DNA of 64,000 nt from Chaunax sp. Z400 (lineage: Eukaryota; Chordata; Actinopteri; Lophiiformes; Chaunacidae): assembly GCA_037577475.1 (NCBI GenBank), contig CM075202.1, forward strand, positions 10,309,501-10,373,500, given 5' to 3'. Shown here piece after piece: positions 49,621-60,540 of the stretch; positions within the stretch are counted from its first letter, which is position 1, and each line of letters begins with the position of its first letter. The notes beneath the pieces were generated by a model, which did not search any database, had not been told where the DNA came from, and was given only the letters and a program-made list of their open reading frames with translations. Made by a program: the position numbers and the translations under genes.

Positions 49621-49930
49621 TGATTTCCCTTTTTTCTCTCCTCCTCAATTAAGTCATTAATTCCTTTCTTCGCCCTCCCCTTAATGACTGCAGAGGCACA
49701 AACAAGCCCTGGTTGCTTCCTATTGAGGCCCTGTGATTAGGCATAATTGTTGCGAGGGCCTAAGTATGGGGAAACGGGAACGAGGGAGGAGGGAAGCATT
49801 GTTTTTTGGAGGTGGCGAAGAGTGTGAGGAAGAAGATACACATTAGGTGGGACCCTTCCTCTCTTGACCTGAGCCACATTAGTGTCAGTGAACGTTCACC
49901 AATCCTAGATGGAGGCTCGATGACAATGAA
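49621..49930. promoter_or_regulatory. Candidate conserved non-coding element
   Basis: A dense set of homeodomain-type cores (cctcaattaagtcattaatt at about 49643-49662, cccttaatgactg, gtgattaggcataattgttg) in complex repeat-free sequence, typical of developmental enhancers. Conservation is untested. Confidence 0.35.
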
Positions 49931-50690
49931 CTGAACGAATCCAGACTTCAAAGAAAAAAGGAAAATGCCAGAATTTTGTTTCATAGGAAAAAAGAGGACT
50001 GCATAAATTTCCATGTTAAACAGCAGATACATTGTCCACCTCCTAATTATTATGACACCTCATGTCTTCATTTAAGTTTCAAGACTGCCATGTGGGAAGT
50101 GCTTGAAGGAGAAAGGTGCTTTGGAGGCCATCCTTTAAAAGTAACCACATGACTGCAACATCCATAAATAAAAAGACCAGAAAATAGTCAACAAGAGTTT
50201 TAAGGTTTCATCTGTTACAAGACCTGTAAGGTGTATGGTACTCAGCATACCTTTAACCCAAACACATTGTTTCAGGCAGGCAAGTTCTCCCTCTCTCCTT
50301 TTTAAAAAAACCGGAGCTCAGTCCAGTTATGGGAAGATTCAGGATTGGTTGTAACTAGTACTGGCTCACTGCACACCACTAACATCTAATGGCTTCTAGC
50401 TAGTCCACAAAGGATGCCCTCCAAGTTAGAGGGAGTCCAGCATTCCACCCTAAAATCAGCCGTCTTGTTTGGCTGATTGTGCATTATGTGACCATCTGCA
50501 AAAAGAGTTGCGTGTGTGTGTTGTGCTTTGGTTAGAGGGGTGGGGCTGGAGTAGATGAGGGATGTGCAGGGAATTAGGCAGTCTTTAATAACACATTTTG
50601 GGGATAAAGGCATTTTTGAAATACTCACAGATTGCTCCATTTATAGATGCAGAGAAGTAGAAACAGAGAGAAAAGGAGAAAAAAAATGGA
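49931..50690. other. Intergenic DNA, no gene seen
   Basis: Ordinary mixed sequence. Confidence 0.4.
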
Positions 50691-51090
50691 GAGGGGAACA
50701 GATATGGTAAATCTCCAGATTAGAGATTAGCCATAGTAGCAGATTTAAAGGGGTGTCTGGCCCTCAGCCAGCCTGCTCAGGCATCTATCTGGCTTCTGCT
50801 GGCCAGGCCTGCCTTGGCCCTTCTAAGTAGATCACTCCAACCTTAGTGGGGACACCATGGCACCATTGCTATCTTTTTCCCTGTTGTTGCTCAGCTCTCA
50901 GACCAGGAGACAAAAGGTTCTGCTAGAATCAGTCTTAGACAGAGGATGGAATGGGTGGAAAGCATTTTCTGGCGAGACCTCCAGGATATTTGGGTCCTCT
51001 GACATGATCTCCCTCTACAAAATAAAACTCCAAAGCCCCCTTGCTAATGTCCAGATCAGAGAAGCAGTTAAGCACCGGCACCACCGGCTC
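50691..51090. other. Complex block, possible regulatory DNA
   Basis: Repeat-free, balanced composition. A 100-codon plus-strand frame at 50857-51159 shows no domain or splice context. Confidence 0.25.
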
Positions 51091-52503
51091 AGTTTGACTC
51101 GTTTCGGGAGGGTGGGGGGGATGAAGAAAGACGGGGTAGATGTATTCACTCCTTTTTAACATGTAATGGTGAAAATGGGTGTTTGCATGATGCAATGATG
51201 TTCCTCTTGGCCTAATGATTATCTTTGATGTTTTTAGGCCCTGTAAGTACTTCTTATTGGGAACTAATTCCTGTTTTTACAAGGGTGTAAGTAATCTGCT
51301 GTAATCATCACATTCACCCAAACACACTCCCATATTTATGCACAGAAAAGCAGTGGGTCATATAACTATTACACACTCATGGTGTAAATCTCATTGAGAC
51401 TAAGCTTTAGGGGCTGGGCGAAGGGGGTGGCTCCAAAGGTGAGAGCTTAAATATGATCTGTGGGAACTTTTTCCGCCTCATTCGTTTAACCCCTTTATAT
51501 CTTTTTAATCGGTATTAAAATATGTTTAAACAGACATTTTGGGCATCTGTTTACTTCCCAAATCTCTTGAGCATACGAGCTCATTGTCAACAGCTGGACA
51601 CAACTGCAAGCGCACTGATCCATGGACTTAATTTAAATAACAACAGCAAATTTTTAAATTATCTGCTGTGCATCATTTTCTGAGGAAGAAAAAAATGTGT
51701 AAGCATGGCTGCAAATGCATCCAATTAAAAAAGGTAAAAACATTTGCGGATGAAACATAAGGAATATCTAATTACTCCCTTGAAATTATATTTTTTAAAA
51801 AGACAGAGCCTTAAACAAAGACTGAGCTGCTACATCTTGCCCAGCATTATTCTCCTGTAAGCTGCTTACAACCCAGTTGTGGTCTGATACAGAGATGAAA
51901 TCTTGAAGAGGCGTGTCTCTGGACCCAGGAAGCGGTGGCCACTGATTGAAGAATGGAGCTCTTGGATGGAGGATGTGATCTGGGGGTATCACACACACCC
52001 AAAAGACGTTGGGATACAATGAAAAATCAAAGCTCTTTCTCTTTCCGTCCATCTGCCCGCCATGGAGCGTGCTCAGTGTGTGCCACTTGGCTTAATTCTG
52101 TCCCATCAGCTACCACAAAAGCCCTCCCCCCCCGATCCAATCGCAGAGATCAGACATGGGCCAAGACCATGAGACAGAGAGCCAAGGAACAGACTAGAAT
52201 CAACAGCCCATTCTCCCAAGATCACACATGCACAGAAAATAAGACACAGTATACAGAGGAGAGGATGGCATGGGAAGTGTGGACAGAAAAGTGAAGATTA
52301 TTTCCACCTCTAACAAGCCCTCTTTTCTAAGTTCAACTAACCCCAACTCTGCCTCCAGGAATGGATGAAGAGAGATAAAAGTCAAAGAAAAAATGAGAGA
52401 GGAAAAGCCACCATATGCTACAGCTGGTACGCCATTAAAAAAACAGGCCAGGAGATCAGGGTAGAAAGATGAGGGCAGAAAAATGCTTTTCTCAGATACC
52501 ACA

Positions 52504-52506
<3 letters not shown>
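51091..52506. other. Intergenic DNA, complex at about 51760-52100
   Basis: AT-rich at 51480-51790, then complex sequence. No exon or named repeat. Confidence 0.35.

Positions 52507-52537
<31 letters not shown>
52507..52537. repeat. (TC)n microsatellite
   Basis: Pure TC array of about 31 bp with further CT-rich sequence to 52567. Confidence 0.94.
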
Positions 52538-52541
<4 letters not shown>

Positions 52542-52711
52542 CAGCCTCTCTCGCTCTCTCACTCTCTGACTGCTAATTGTGTGAGAGCAGGTCATCAGTT
52601 GCAGTGCATTAGAATAATGGAAATAGATGGCAGAGACCTACGGATGGCAACACAAGCCATCCTCCCTATTTGCATGGCTGTGTGCTCTGGGACAATTATG
52701 TCATTTTCACA

Positions 52712-52811
<100 letters not shown>

Positions 52812-52978
52812 GTCACAGGTGGGCAAGTTTCAAAGTGCCAAGAAAATCTGAACTCACTTTCTCTGATGCTTTTTAAAATCACTTAAATGCTCTCTGTCCC
52901 AATGGTTTCTTTTTAAATGCTTAACATTCGAATAATTGTTCAGTATTAACTCTAAAACCTCTACATTTAAAAAAAAAT

Positions 52979-53205
52979 TTTTAGATACTGTATTCATCCC
53001 ACAGGGGGAAATTCTTTCTCTGCATTTGACCCATCCCTGAGGAGCAGTGGGCTGCCCTTACATTACGGCGCCCGGGGAGCAAATTGGGATTCTGTATCTT
53101 GCTCAAAGATACTTTGACTTGTAGACTTGCAGGGTCTGGGGATCGAACCACCAACCTTTCCAATCCGTGAACGATCGCTCTACCTCCTGAGCCACAGCTG
53201 GGATG
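52979..53205 (-). mobile_element. tRNA-derived SINE, minus strand
   Basis: On the minus strand the head reads GTGGCTCAGGAGGTAGAGCG (A-box region) and GGTGGTTCGATCCCC (B box). The body follows (plus-strand text gcgcccggggagcaaattgg and ggagcagtgggctgccctta), and the tail is cacagggggaaattctttct. This is a widespread fish SINE family. The tRNA-like part is diverged and continuous with the body, so it is not a tRNA gene. Confidence 0.72.
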
Positions 53206-53308
53206 TTGTTGTTGTAATTCCTCTTACTTTGAAAAAGCGAAATCCCTCCGAACACAAAGCTTTTGTCTGCCTTAATTAAATGCTTTGACTCATACTCTGT
53301 AATCAGCA

Positions 53309-53540
53309 GACAGATTAGCTTAGCATATAGAATACAAGCACGGCAAAACGTTTATTGCATACCATTTTTACAGATCAAACTTGTTCATTAGAGAGCTTTA
53401 GAGGTCATGGTAGGTGACGTTTTTAACCACTCTTTGCTGCTGAGTTACGCTAACCGACTGCTGATATATTTACCAGACAGACATGTGAGTGATATGATCT
53501 TCTCATCTAATTCTTAACAAGAAATGCACACTGTGCAAAA
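53309..53540 (+). repeat. Foldback-type teleost repeat, fuller copy
   Basis: The left arm is cagattagcttagcatatag. The right end is cagacagacatgtgagtgat followed by gatcttctcatctaattctt and aacaagaaatgcacactgtg. Both match the family at 59580-60115. It follows the SINE by about 100 bp. Confidence 0.5.
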
Positions 53541-54349
53541 AAGACCTTAAAATCGTGATTCCTGCTTTCAGGCCAGAAGGAGGAATATCTCCAGACGATG
53601 CAAAGCTTGGATCAACTCTTAAAGTCTACAGTTTTCACAAGCACCATGAACCAAACCCAAACACCGGGGAATTCCCATCTTACGCCCATCACCCTGTGAC
53701 CTGACAGGCTATATAGGGATCCAGACATGCCCCTTCCTCCATTTCCAGGATGCTGGTGAAAAAACCCCCAGAAAGGCTTAAAGAAAACATTCAAAACTCA
53801 TCAATGACACCGTCAACTCGTCTTCCTCCTGTTCCTTCTCCACCCAACAAATGAGTGGGGCTTTTTAACAGTGGCGGGACCTCATCAGGGACCCCAGACT
53901 AAAGAAAACAGTGCTAAAAGAATAGAGGGGTGACCTTTGACTGAAACAAGTGTCCTCTGCTGTATACGACTGACACTTCCTGTACTCATCAAGAAGGGAA
54001 GAGAGGACCACCTGCTAACCACGCACAGCCACCTCTCTCATGGCGGATGCGTTTCTACAGCCTATTGAAATCACCACCAGCCACACACGTTTCAGTCTTC
54101 TTTCAAAACAGCCTGGAACACACAAAGATTATGTTTGGATGGTGGCCGCTGTATCACGGCGCCATTTGAATTTTAAAAAATTAGTATTGATATGAAAAAT
54201 CTGAGCATTTATGAGCATGGACAACAAGAGGCCATTAAATCCATCAGCAGAGTCTTCAGGCTGTTTCAGTAGCGTCAGAGATGTTGGACAACATGCATTT
54301 ATCTCACTAGCAGCAGGCATTGTGGAGAAAAGGTGCGAGGTCCTTTTTT
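53541..54349. other. Intergenic DNA, no gene seen
   Basis: Ordinary mixed sequence without a recognised feature. Confidence 0.4.
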
Positions 54350-54620
54350 TTCTGTGAAACCTCTTAGCGTCCCATAATCAGGAGTGATAATGTGTCTCAT
54401 TCTATGCTAATGTGTGTGTTTTACAGCAATCAGGCGACAGGTGATGATAGGATGCGCTGAGAGATGTTCTGCTGTGTGCATGTGCGGCGGGTGTATGTGT
54501 GTGAGTGCACAAGTGTGGACGCAAGGCACCATTAGTGACTTCCCAGGTCCTCTTCAGGAATACAATGGGCGGCGAAATTGCTTTAATGGAAAAAGGCTAA
54601 TGTGAGACGCACACACTCAC
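54350..54620. promoter_or_regulatory. Candidate regulatory block
   Basis: Complex sequence with homeodomain-type sites (cataatcaggagtgataatg, ctatgctaatgtgtg, ggcaccattagtgac) and ggcgaaattgctttaatgga. Short imperfect CA runs follow to 54655. Function is inferred. Confidence 0.3.
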
Positions 54621-55950
54621 ACACACATGTACACACACATACACACACACATGAAAACACCACCTTAGCAAATCACTCAAGCCGGTGAGAGTTAGAAAAA
54701 GGGAGGATATTATCACTTACACTTGAAAAAAGATAGAGAGGGAGGAGAGAAAATAGACAGCGAGGAGAGAGTTGATGCTGCTCTCCTTCCACTTACTTCA
54801 TGCTTCCACCCACTAGAGTCAGTAGTTTTCCAAAACAGAGGCGTAGATTCTCAAGTAACGATAACCTGCATACCATCCTTAAACATGCAGGTGTGTTAGA
54901 TGAAATGCAAGCTATCCTCTGCCATTACTAACACATATGGTTATTGCGTCCCCACATTTTCAAGGCATTTTGTGACCTGTGTATAGAAAAATATTTAGTG
55001 TTGTTAAAAGAATCTTCTAGAGATGTTGTATCTAAAGTTTCGTCTCAATCGAGGCAGGTTAAAAATATATATTTTATATATAATAATGTCAGCATTGATA
55101 CAACAGAGGTGAAGGTTTGATAAAGGTCTTTTTCAGGTTACTTTTTGGACTTTTTGGACAAAGATCCTCCACTGCATCAGAAGTTGGTGAACTTGGTGGA
55201 TTGGCCTTTCAAGCCACTAAAAGACGCTCTTGAAATTGTTTTTTCCTCTCTGCCGTTTTCCCGTCGTTGCCAAAAATCCTGCCAAAACCTTTGCTTCCAA
55301 CTGTATACTGATCTATAATTTCTCCAAAGCAAATGTTTCCCACCCACACTGAGCTTATCACCCACAGAAGAAGCAAGCGAAGCAAGTGAGAACTCAAAAT
55401 TGCATCATTTAAGAAGAAAAGAAAAAAGGGAATTCTGTGCAATATCATACATCCACTGCTAGAGGATGAGTGCATTAATGCTGTTGAGGTAACTGTGATG
55501 TCAAACCAAAATGAATCTACTGTCAAGAAACTGAAAATTCGCATCCTCCAAAAATAGAAGATAAGCATCTGTTTTCGATTGAGGAACGTTTCTTCCTTTG
55601 AGAGACAAAGGCCTACTTTAATTCTTTACTCATAGCGGAATAAGCACAACCGCATCGTCACCACGTCACCAACAAATGCAGGTTAAAGATCAAACAGTGA
55701 AAAATGACATGGAAAGAGTGATATTTCTGTTTCATCCAGTTTCATCCAACGACACATTGCCTTCCTTACAGTTTCACGACATATCAGAGTCCATTTAATC
55801 GTAACCTCTGTATAATCATATTCATCATATCAGACTAGCTAATTCACAGCGCTAGTCTAAACCCTCTGGATGTGCAATAAACTAAAGACGACTGATGTTA
55901 ATTAGCATAACTTCAACAAACAGCTCACGCTCTCTTTCTTTGAGAGACAG

Positions 55951-55951
<1 letters not shown>
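54621..55951. other. AT-rich intergenic DNA, no gene seen
   Basis: A TATATATTTTATATATAATA stretch lies near 55065-55085. No exon or repeat family was recognised. Confidence 0.4.

Positions 55952-55994
<43 letters not shown>
55952..55994. repeat. (CA)n microsatellite
   Basis: Pure CA array of about 43 bp. Confidence 0.95.
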
Positions 55995-55998
<4 letters not shown>

Positions 55999-56074
55999 GC
56001 CTCTGCACTGCTCACAAGACGAGGCACGTCCCTCCTTTGCTTCTAAATGGTCTCATCTGTGCCCCGCTCAAGGC

Positions 56075-56115
56075 TGGCATGGCCTGCAGCATCTGTTTGA
56101 CTGCAGGCCATGCCA
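56075..56115. other. Perfect 15-bp hairpin with 11-nt loop
   Basis: TGGCATGGCCTGCAG (56075-56089) is followed after catctgtttga by its exact reverse complement CTGCAGGCCATGCCA (56101-56115). It lies in complex, repeat-free DNA 80 bp after a CA array. It is too short for a typical pre-microRNA. It could form a cruciform or be a palindromic binding site or a structured RNA element. Confidence 0.85.
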
Positions 56116-56830
56116 TAAGGTGCCAGGACTCCAAGGATCCTCACACCACCCTTCACCCCCTCTCAAACCTCATCCTCAAACATTGCCCCCCCCCCGACTA
56201 CCTTAGACAACATAATGTCATGGGGTCCAGCTAACTCTGTTGCACTCATTGCTTCCCAAAACTAGCTCGACCCTCCTCTCTTTATCTTTCTCACCCATCA
56301 CTCATGGTCGGCTTCACCTCTCCTGCCACATCAAAGTTACCCTCTCACCTGTTTTCCTCTCTCCCTAATTTCATCTGCCCTCACCCTTTTCCTCTCCACT
56401 TTCCTGACACCCCTCCATCCTCCCCTTGTTTCCATCTAATGCCCCCTGTCAGGATGTGTGAGATGTCATCCACCTCCCTAATCTGCTTGCTCCCCCCCCC
56501 CCCCTCTCTCTGAACCTCCTCTTTGCGCTCTCCCCCGAGGGTGAGCGAGACGTCGTCTGGCTGGGACTTTGACTTGGGCTCTGTGTGTGTGTGTGGTAAC
56601 AGAATGTGTCTCATCGTAAGGAAAACTTGCGCCTGGGAGAAACAGACAGATTATCGGGTAGATTCTCGCTCCCAGCGCGCCATTCAAGCGGCATTCCTTG
56701 GAACTGTCTTAAACAAGCATCACATTCCCCTCCAGGTCGCCCGTGGGCAACCCCACAACACCAAACACAAGGACAAGAGAAAGTGATATGATGGCACTCT
56801 CTCTCTCTGCCATTTTTCCTGATCTCTCTT
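56116..56830. other. Pyrimidine-rich then mixed intergenic DNA
   Basis: Positions 56260-56530 are rich in C and T with C-runs at about 56184-56193 and 56491-56504. Positions 56530-56790 are more complex. No exon is supported. Confidence 0.4.
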
Positions 56831-57560
56831 TTCTTAGCGCGATATTTAAACGCCTGTGCCCTTAAGTGTGTCTTGGACCAACAGGAGCTCCTGCGGAGGC
56901 CTCTTGAATCCCGTAACGGAGTGAATGGAGTGAGTCAGAGAGGAGAACGAGAGAAAAAAAAAATAGGGAGGGAGAATAAAGGCCTAGAAGGAGACACGGT
57001 CAGGGGGAAGGGGAGTAAGAGACGTTGGTCTTATGGCAGGGGGGGGTCGTCGGCTAACAAGCGGTGTGGAGCCACAGAAGGTGTGTGTAGCCGAGCGTGA
57101 GGAAACAGTTGAGACAGCACAGGCCCACTGAGATGACCGTGGAGCTAATGCTATGTTAGTGGGCTGCTAACGGCATGCCTCGGCCCTGGCGCCCGGCCCT
57201 TCCACACAGATCACAGAGGCCCACAGCGCAACGAAAGGAGACACCTCGGGTCTGGAGGGAGGTATTACTAGTGACACATCTTTTGGGCACTGGTTGGGAC
57301 TCCTTTACCATCTGAGCTTCTCGTATCATGACTCCCGCACAGGCATGTAAGCTATATAAAGAGATCCAATTCGGCGGGGAAGGTGAGGTAGATCAACCCT
57401 CGAAACGAGGTGTACGAAGGGCGCTTTATGCAGCAAGACACCTTGGGTAATTTGACTTGAAGGGGGGTTGAGACATCGCTCAGGGTTAGCAGGTATTTAC
57501 ACTGTACTTCATCTCTGTCGCTCTCTCTTTGCCCTGAGACTGTTCTTGTGAATTCTGGGG
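56831..57560. promoter_or_regulatory. Large candidate regulatory block with TATA-like site
   Basis: About 730 bp of complex sequence with many CpG, a poly-G patch at 57040-57048, the segment gctaatgctatgttagtggg, a GC-rich cctggcgcccggcccttcca near 57187, and TATATAAA at 57353-57360. No first exon can be shown. It may be an enhancer or an unannotated promoter. Confidence 0.33.
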
Positions 57561-57839
57561 TCAAAATGGACAAATTGGATGATGATTATGAAAATAATAC
57601 TTTATTGTAAGTGTAAGTGATTTTTTTTTCCTGACATCACAGCAGCTAAATTTGCAACATCACAGAAAAAAAAACAGATATTAAGACAAAAAACAAAGGA
57701 ACGTCCATTTAACTTACCATTACAATAACAGAGGATCGTGATAAAGTCGGTTCAACCTACATTTGATGAGGGATTCAGCTCCATATTCAAAGAAAAATGA
57801 CGAAAAAGAAAATGCTATAAATACTCTAATTTGCAGTGC
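57561..57839. other. AT-rich spacer
   Basis: No recognised feature apart from short A and T runs. Confidence 0.4.
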
Positions 57840-58052
57840 AGAGGAAAGACATCACAATTTCCTGGATCCACCTCATTATCTGGATCCAGACCTAAATTTA
57901 ATAAGTGCTTGCGTGATTCATGCCCCATCCTTCAACAAAGTTTCATGGAAATCTGTTAATTGTTGTAATTTTTGTGTAATCCTGCTGTCAAACAAACAGA
58001 CAAACAAACCAAAGGACATGGATGAAAACACCTTGGTATCTTGGTGGAGGTA
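57840..58052 (+). repeat. Dispersed teleost repeat tail
   Basis: ttcaacaaagtttcatggaa, taatttttgtgtaatcctgc, aaacaaacagacaaacaaac and the end ggtatcttggtggaggtaaa are successive hallmarks of a very common fish repeat tail, probably retroelement-derived. The 45748-45965 copy is the same family in reverse. Confidence 0.6.
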
Positions 58053-58862
58053 AATTCAAATGAGACAAGATTTAATAAGACCATTTTTTTTTTGTAATGA
58101 ACATCTTTTGCTAAGTCATTAGATTTCTGTTAACCTTTTGCATGATATTGGTAAAAACTTCCTGTTTCACATATGTGAATTTAACACCAAGTGGGGAGAG
58201 AATCGATGAAGTATTTTGGAAAAACAGCATGTCTCTTAATAAACGTCACAAACTTGTGTGTTGAGGTTGTGGAAATGGAGAACCTTGTGAGTTTTCCTTT
58301 TAAAAAGTCGTAACCTGACATGTTTGAGTTAATTTGCCTTACATGACATTGCGTGTACTGTAATGTGACTATTGCACATGGGTGCATGACAATGTATTGT
58401 GCAGCCCTAATCTGTAATGACTCTTTTTTACTCTAGGTACAGTAGAAGATAGTAGGAATATACTGACATATTTTTTCATAACAGTGTGTATCTTTCTTTT
58501 CTCTTTCACACAAATGATTTATGATGATCCCTTCCCTATTATTCTGGACACCACCTGCTACTGCTTGTTGCAATACCAAACTACCTTTTCCACAATGTGA
58601 AGATGCAAAGGACAGAGAGAGGGCAGAAACTATTATTTGACTGTTCAAGGAAAGTGCAATATGCATTTCAAGACACATGATCTTATAATATCAGGCAGAT
58701 AAGACATCAGTCAACTTGTCTGAATGTAAAGAAATGATTGTGGGACTGGAGGTAATCATCCATTTGAATTTTTCTTACACCTTTACATGTTTGTTGTTCA
58801 CCTGTTCATTACCGTGTGCTGCTTCTAAAGCTGTAGCCTGTGTGTGTGTCTGTGCAGTGGTA

Positions 58863-58868
<6 letters not shown>
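58053..58868. other. AT-rich intergenic DNA, no gene seen
   Basis: No exon or repeat family was recognised. Confidence 0.4.

Positions 58869-58901
<33 letters not shown>
58869..58901. repeat. (GT)n microsatellite
   Basis: Pure GT array of about 33 bp. Confidence 0.95.
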
Positions 58902-58902
<1 letters not shown>

Positions 58903-58929
58903 TAACGAAGAGGCATTGTGTCTCTTCAT

Positions 58930-59370
58930 AATGACATCATGGCTCTGACAGAAGCTGGAGAAGATGCCCGAGGTCCCAGAGCGGAACTCTTCAGCTTGGC
59001 TCAGAGTGTGTGTGTCCGTGTGTCTGCCTGTCCCTGGGCTATAGGAGTCCTCCTGGGCTTTGTGAACTAAAGTCAAACCGTCAAAGACAAAAACAAAACC
59101 TGACCAACAGCAATATGAAGCAGAGGGCAGGCCATTTGGCTGCTGCCCGCTCGCTGGTGCCTGTGTGCGAAAGTGATGGGTGAGAGGGCTAAGGCAAATT
59201 TGAAACGAGTGAGAGAGGTGGGAAAAGACAACAGAGAAAGAGAGAGGGAGGTCCATGAAGTTGCAGAAGGGGTTCAGGGGTCAATTCAGCCTGCAGGCCC
59301 GGGTGATGTGTTCAGGCCTCAGAACGAGAGGCCTGTATTGCATCATGGGAGACCTTGGCGTGTCCACTGA
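58930..59370. other. Complex block, possible regulatory DNA
   Basis: Repeat-free with a purine-rich stretch at 59200-59250. A 143-codon minus-strand frame at 58825-59256 includes a His/Thr repeat from the GT array and is not supported. Confidence 0.25.
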
Positions 59371-59412
59371 ATCTTGCCTCTGACCAGACGGATCCTTCCC
59401 TGTGGCCTTGTA

Positions 59413-59423
59413 CGCACACACAG

Positions 59424-59464
<41 letters not shown>

Positions 59465-59482
59465 ATATATATATTTATATAT
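59413..59482. repeat. Compound (AC)n(AT)n microsatellite
   Basis: CA units grade into TATA units after about 59445. Confidence 0.93.
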
Positions 59483-59523
59483 AAAATGCATCTTAGTGCT
59501 TTGTGTGTGTGGAGCCAAACAGA

Positions 59524-60540
59524 CAGTGGTGGAAGAAGTGATCAGATCCTGTGCTTAAGTAAAAGCACCGGTCAAGGTGGAGCTCATTCAAAAGAAATAG
59601 CTCAAGATTTTTGGACATATTGTGATATGCATGCTTGGAGAAAAATGAGATGATCAATGCAACGCTAACATCTGTATGTTAAATTTTAGGCTGCAGCTGA
59701 TTAGCTTAGCTTAGCGTTTAGAGCGGAAATAAGGGCAAACCGCGAGCCTTGCTCTGTCCAGCAGCAGGAAAAATCCAAATACCAGCACATCTAAAGCTGA
59801 CGGACTATTTCTTGTCTGAGACCATTAACTTGCTGGAGTCTCCGCTGGAGATCTGGCAGCTGCTTGGAGTCAAGAAATAGTCGAGAGCATTAGTCAGTGT
59901 AAAAATGACAAATTATTATTTTTTACAGTTATTTTAGATAAAAAAAAAGAGATGTAATGTGCTTTCGATGTGCTAGAAAGCGGATTTTGTTACCTTTGCA
60001 GCTGTTTGCCCCTGTTTCCAGTCTTAATTTTAAACTAAGCCAATAGACTTCTAGCTGTAGTTTCATGATAGTGATACCAATCTTCTTATATAACTATTCA
60101 CAATAAATCAAAAAAGCACATTTCCCAAAATTACTTTTACTTTATCTACTGCTACTAATTCTTCTATATAGTTTAGTTCAGTGGGGCCCTGCAAAGGATC
60201 TCAAAATAAATCTGAGGATGTGACATGATTCATAGGCAAGGAAAGAAAACAGAAATTCCACTACACAAATTTGTCTCTGAAACACTTCTGTGATCTTTAT
60301 TTTTTGTGAAATATTGGATAATTTACCTCCTTATGCAACACATTTTTTAATAGGTCACAAAATACAAAGGTTGCTTTCTTTCTTTAATAATGTATTACAT
60401 TTTATTTTATTGTTGCTTTTTTCTGTTCAAATCTTATTTGTGAAGTAGCTAAAAAAAACTATAACTTATACATGTAGTATTCCCTTCTGAATGATGGGAA
60501 GTAGAAATATCTACTCAAGTAAAGTAAAAATGTAAAAATG
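59524..60540. mobile_element. Teleost terminal-inverted-repeat element carrying an insertion
   Basis: The left end CAGTGGTGGAAGAAGTGATC followed by a cttaagtaaaagcacc stretch, and the right part ending tctactcaagtaaagtaaaa, belong to a very common fish element. Between them lie other boxes of that family (ttacttttactttatctact, aaggatctcaaaataaatct, tttacctccttatgcaacac, tttttaataggtcacaaaat). The left boxes are separated from the rest by about 540 bp of a different repeat (59580-60115). The outermost right end is lost. Confidence 0.6.
59580..60115. mobile_element. Foldback-type element nested in the older element
   Basis: The left arm at 59701-59745 (attagcttagcttagcgttt; ggaaataagggcaaac) is an inverted relative of the right arm at 59999-60044 (gtttgcccctgtttccagtc; aaactaagccaat). 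Inside, GACTATTTCTTG (59803-59814) and CAAGAAATAGTC (59871-59882) form a perfect 12-bp inverted pair, so the element is palindromic at two scales. Its tail (atgatagtgataccaatctt; cacatttcccaaaatta) matches the other copies. Borders are approximate. Confidence 0.55.

Noticed and set aside
56075..56115. Pre-microRNA
   Set aside because: The paired region is only 15 bp with no extension, shorter than a typical precursor stem of 22 or more bp.
57340..57370. Core promoter of a gene
   Set aside because: A TATA-like octamer alone, in AT-containing DNA with no following exon or recognisable coding start, is not enough to call a promoter.
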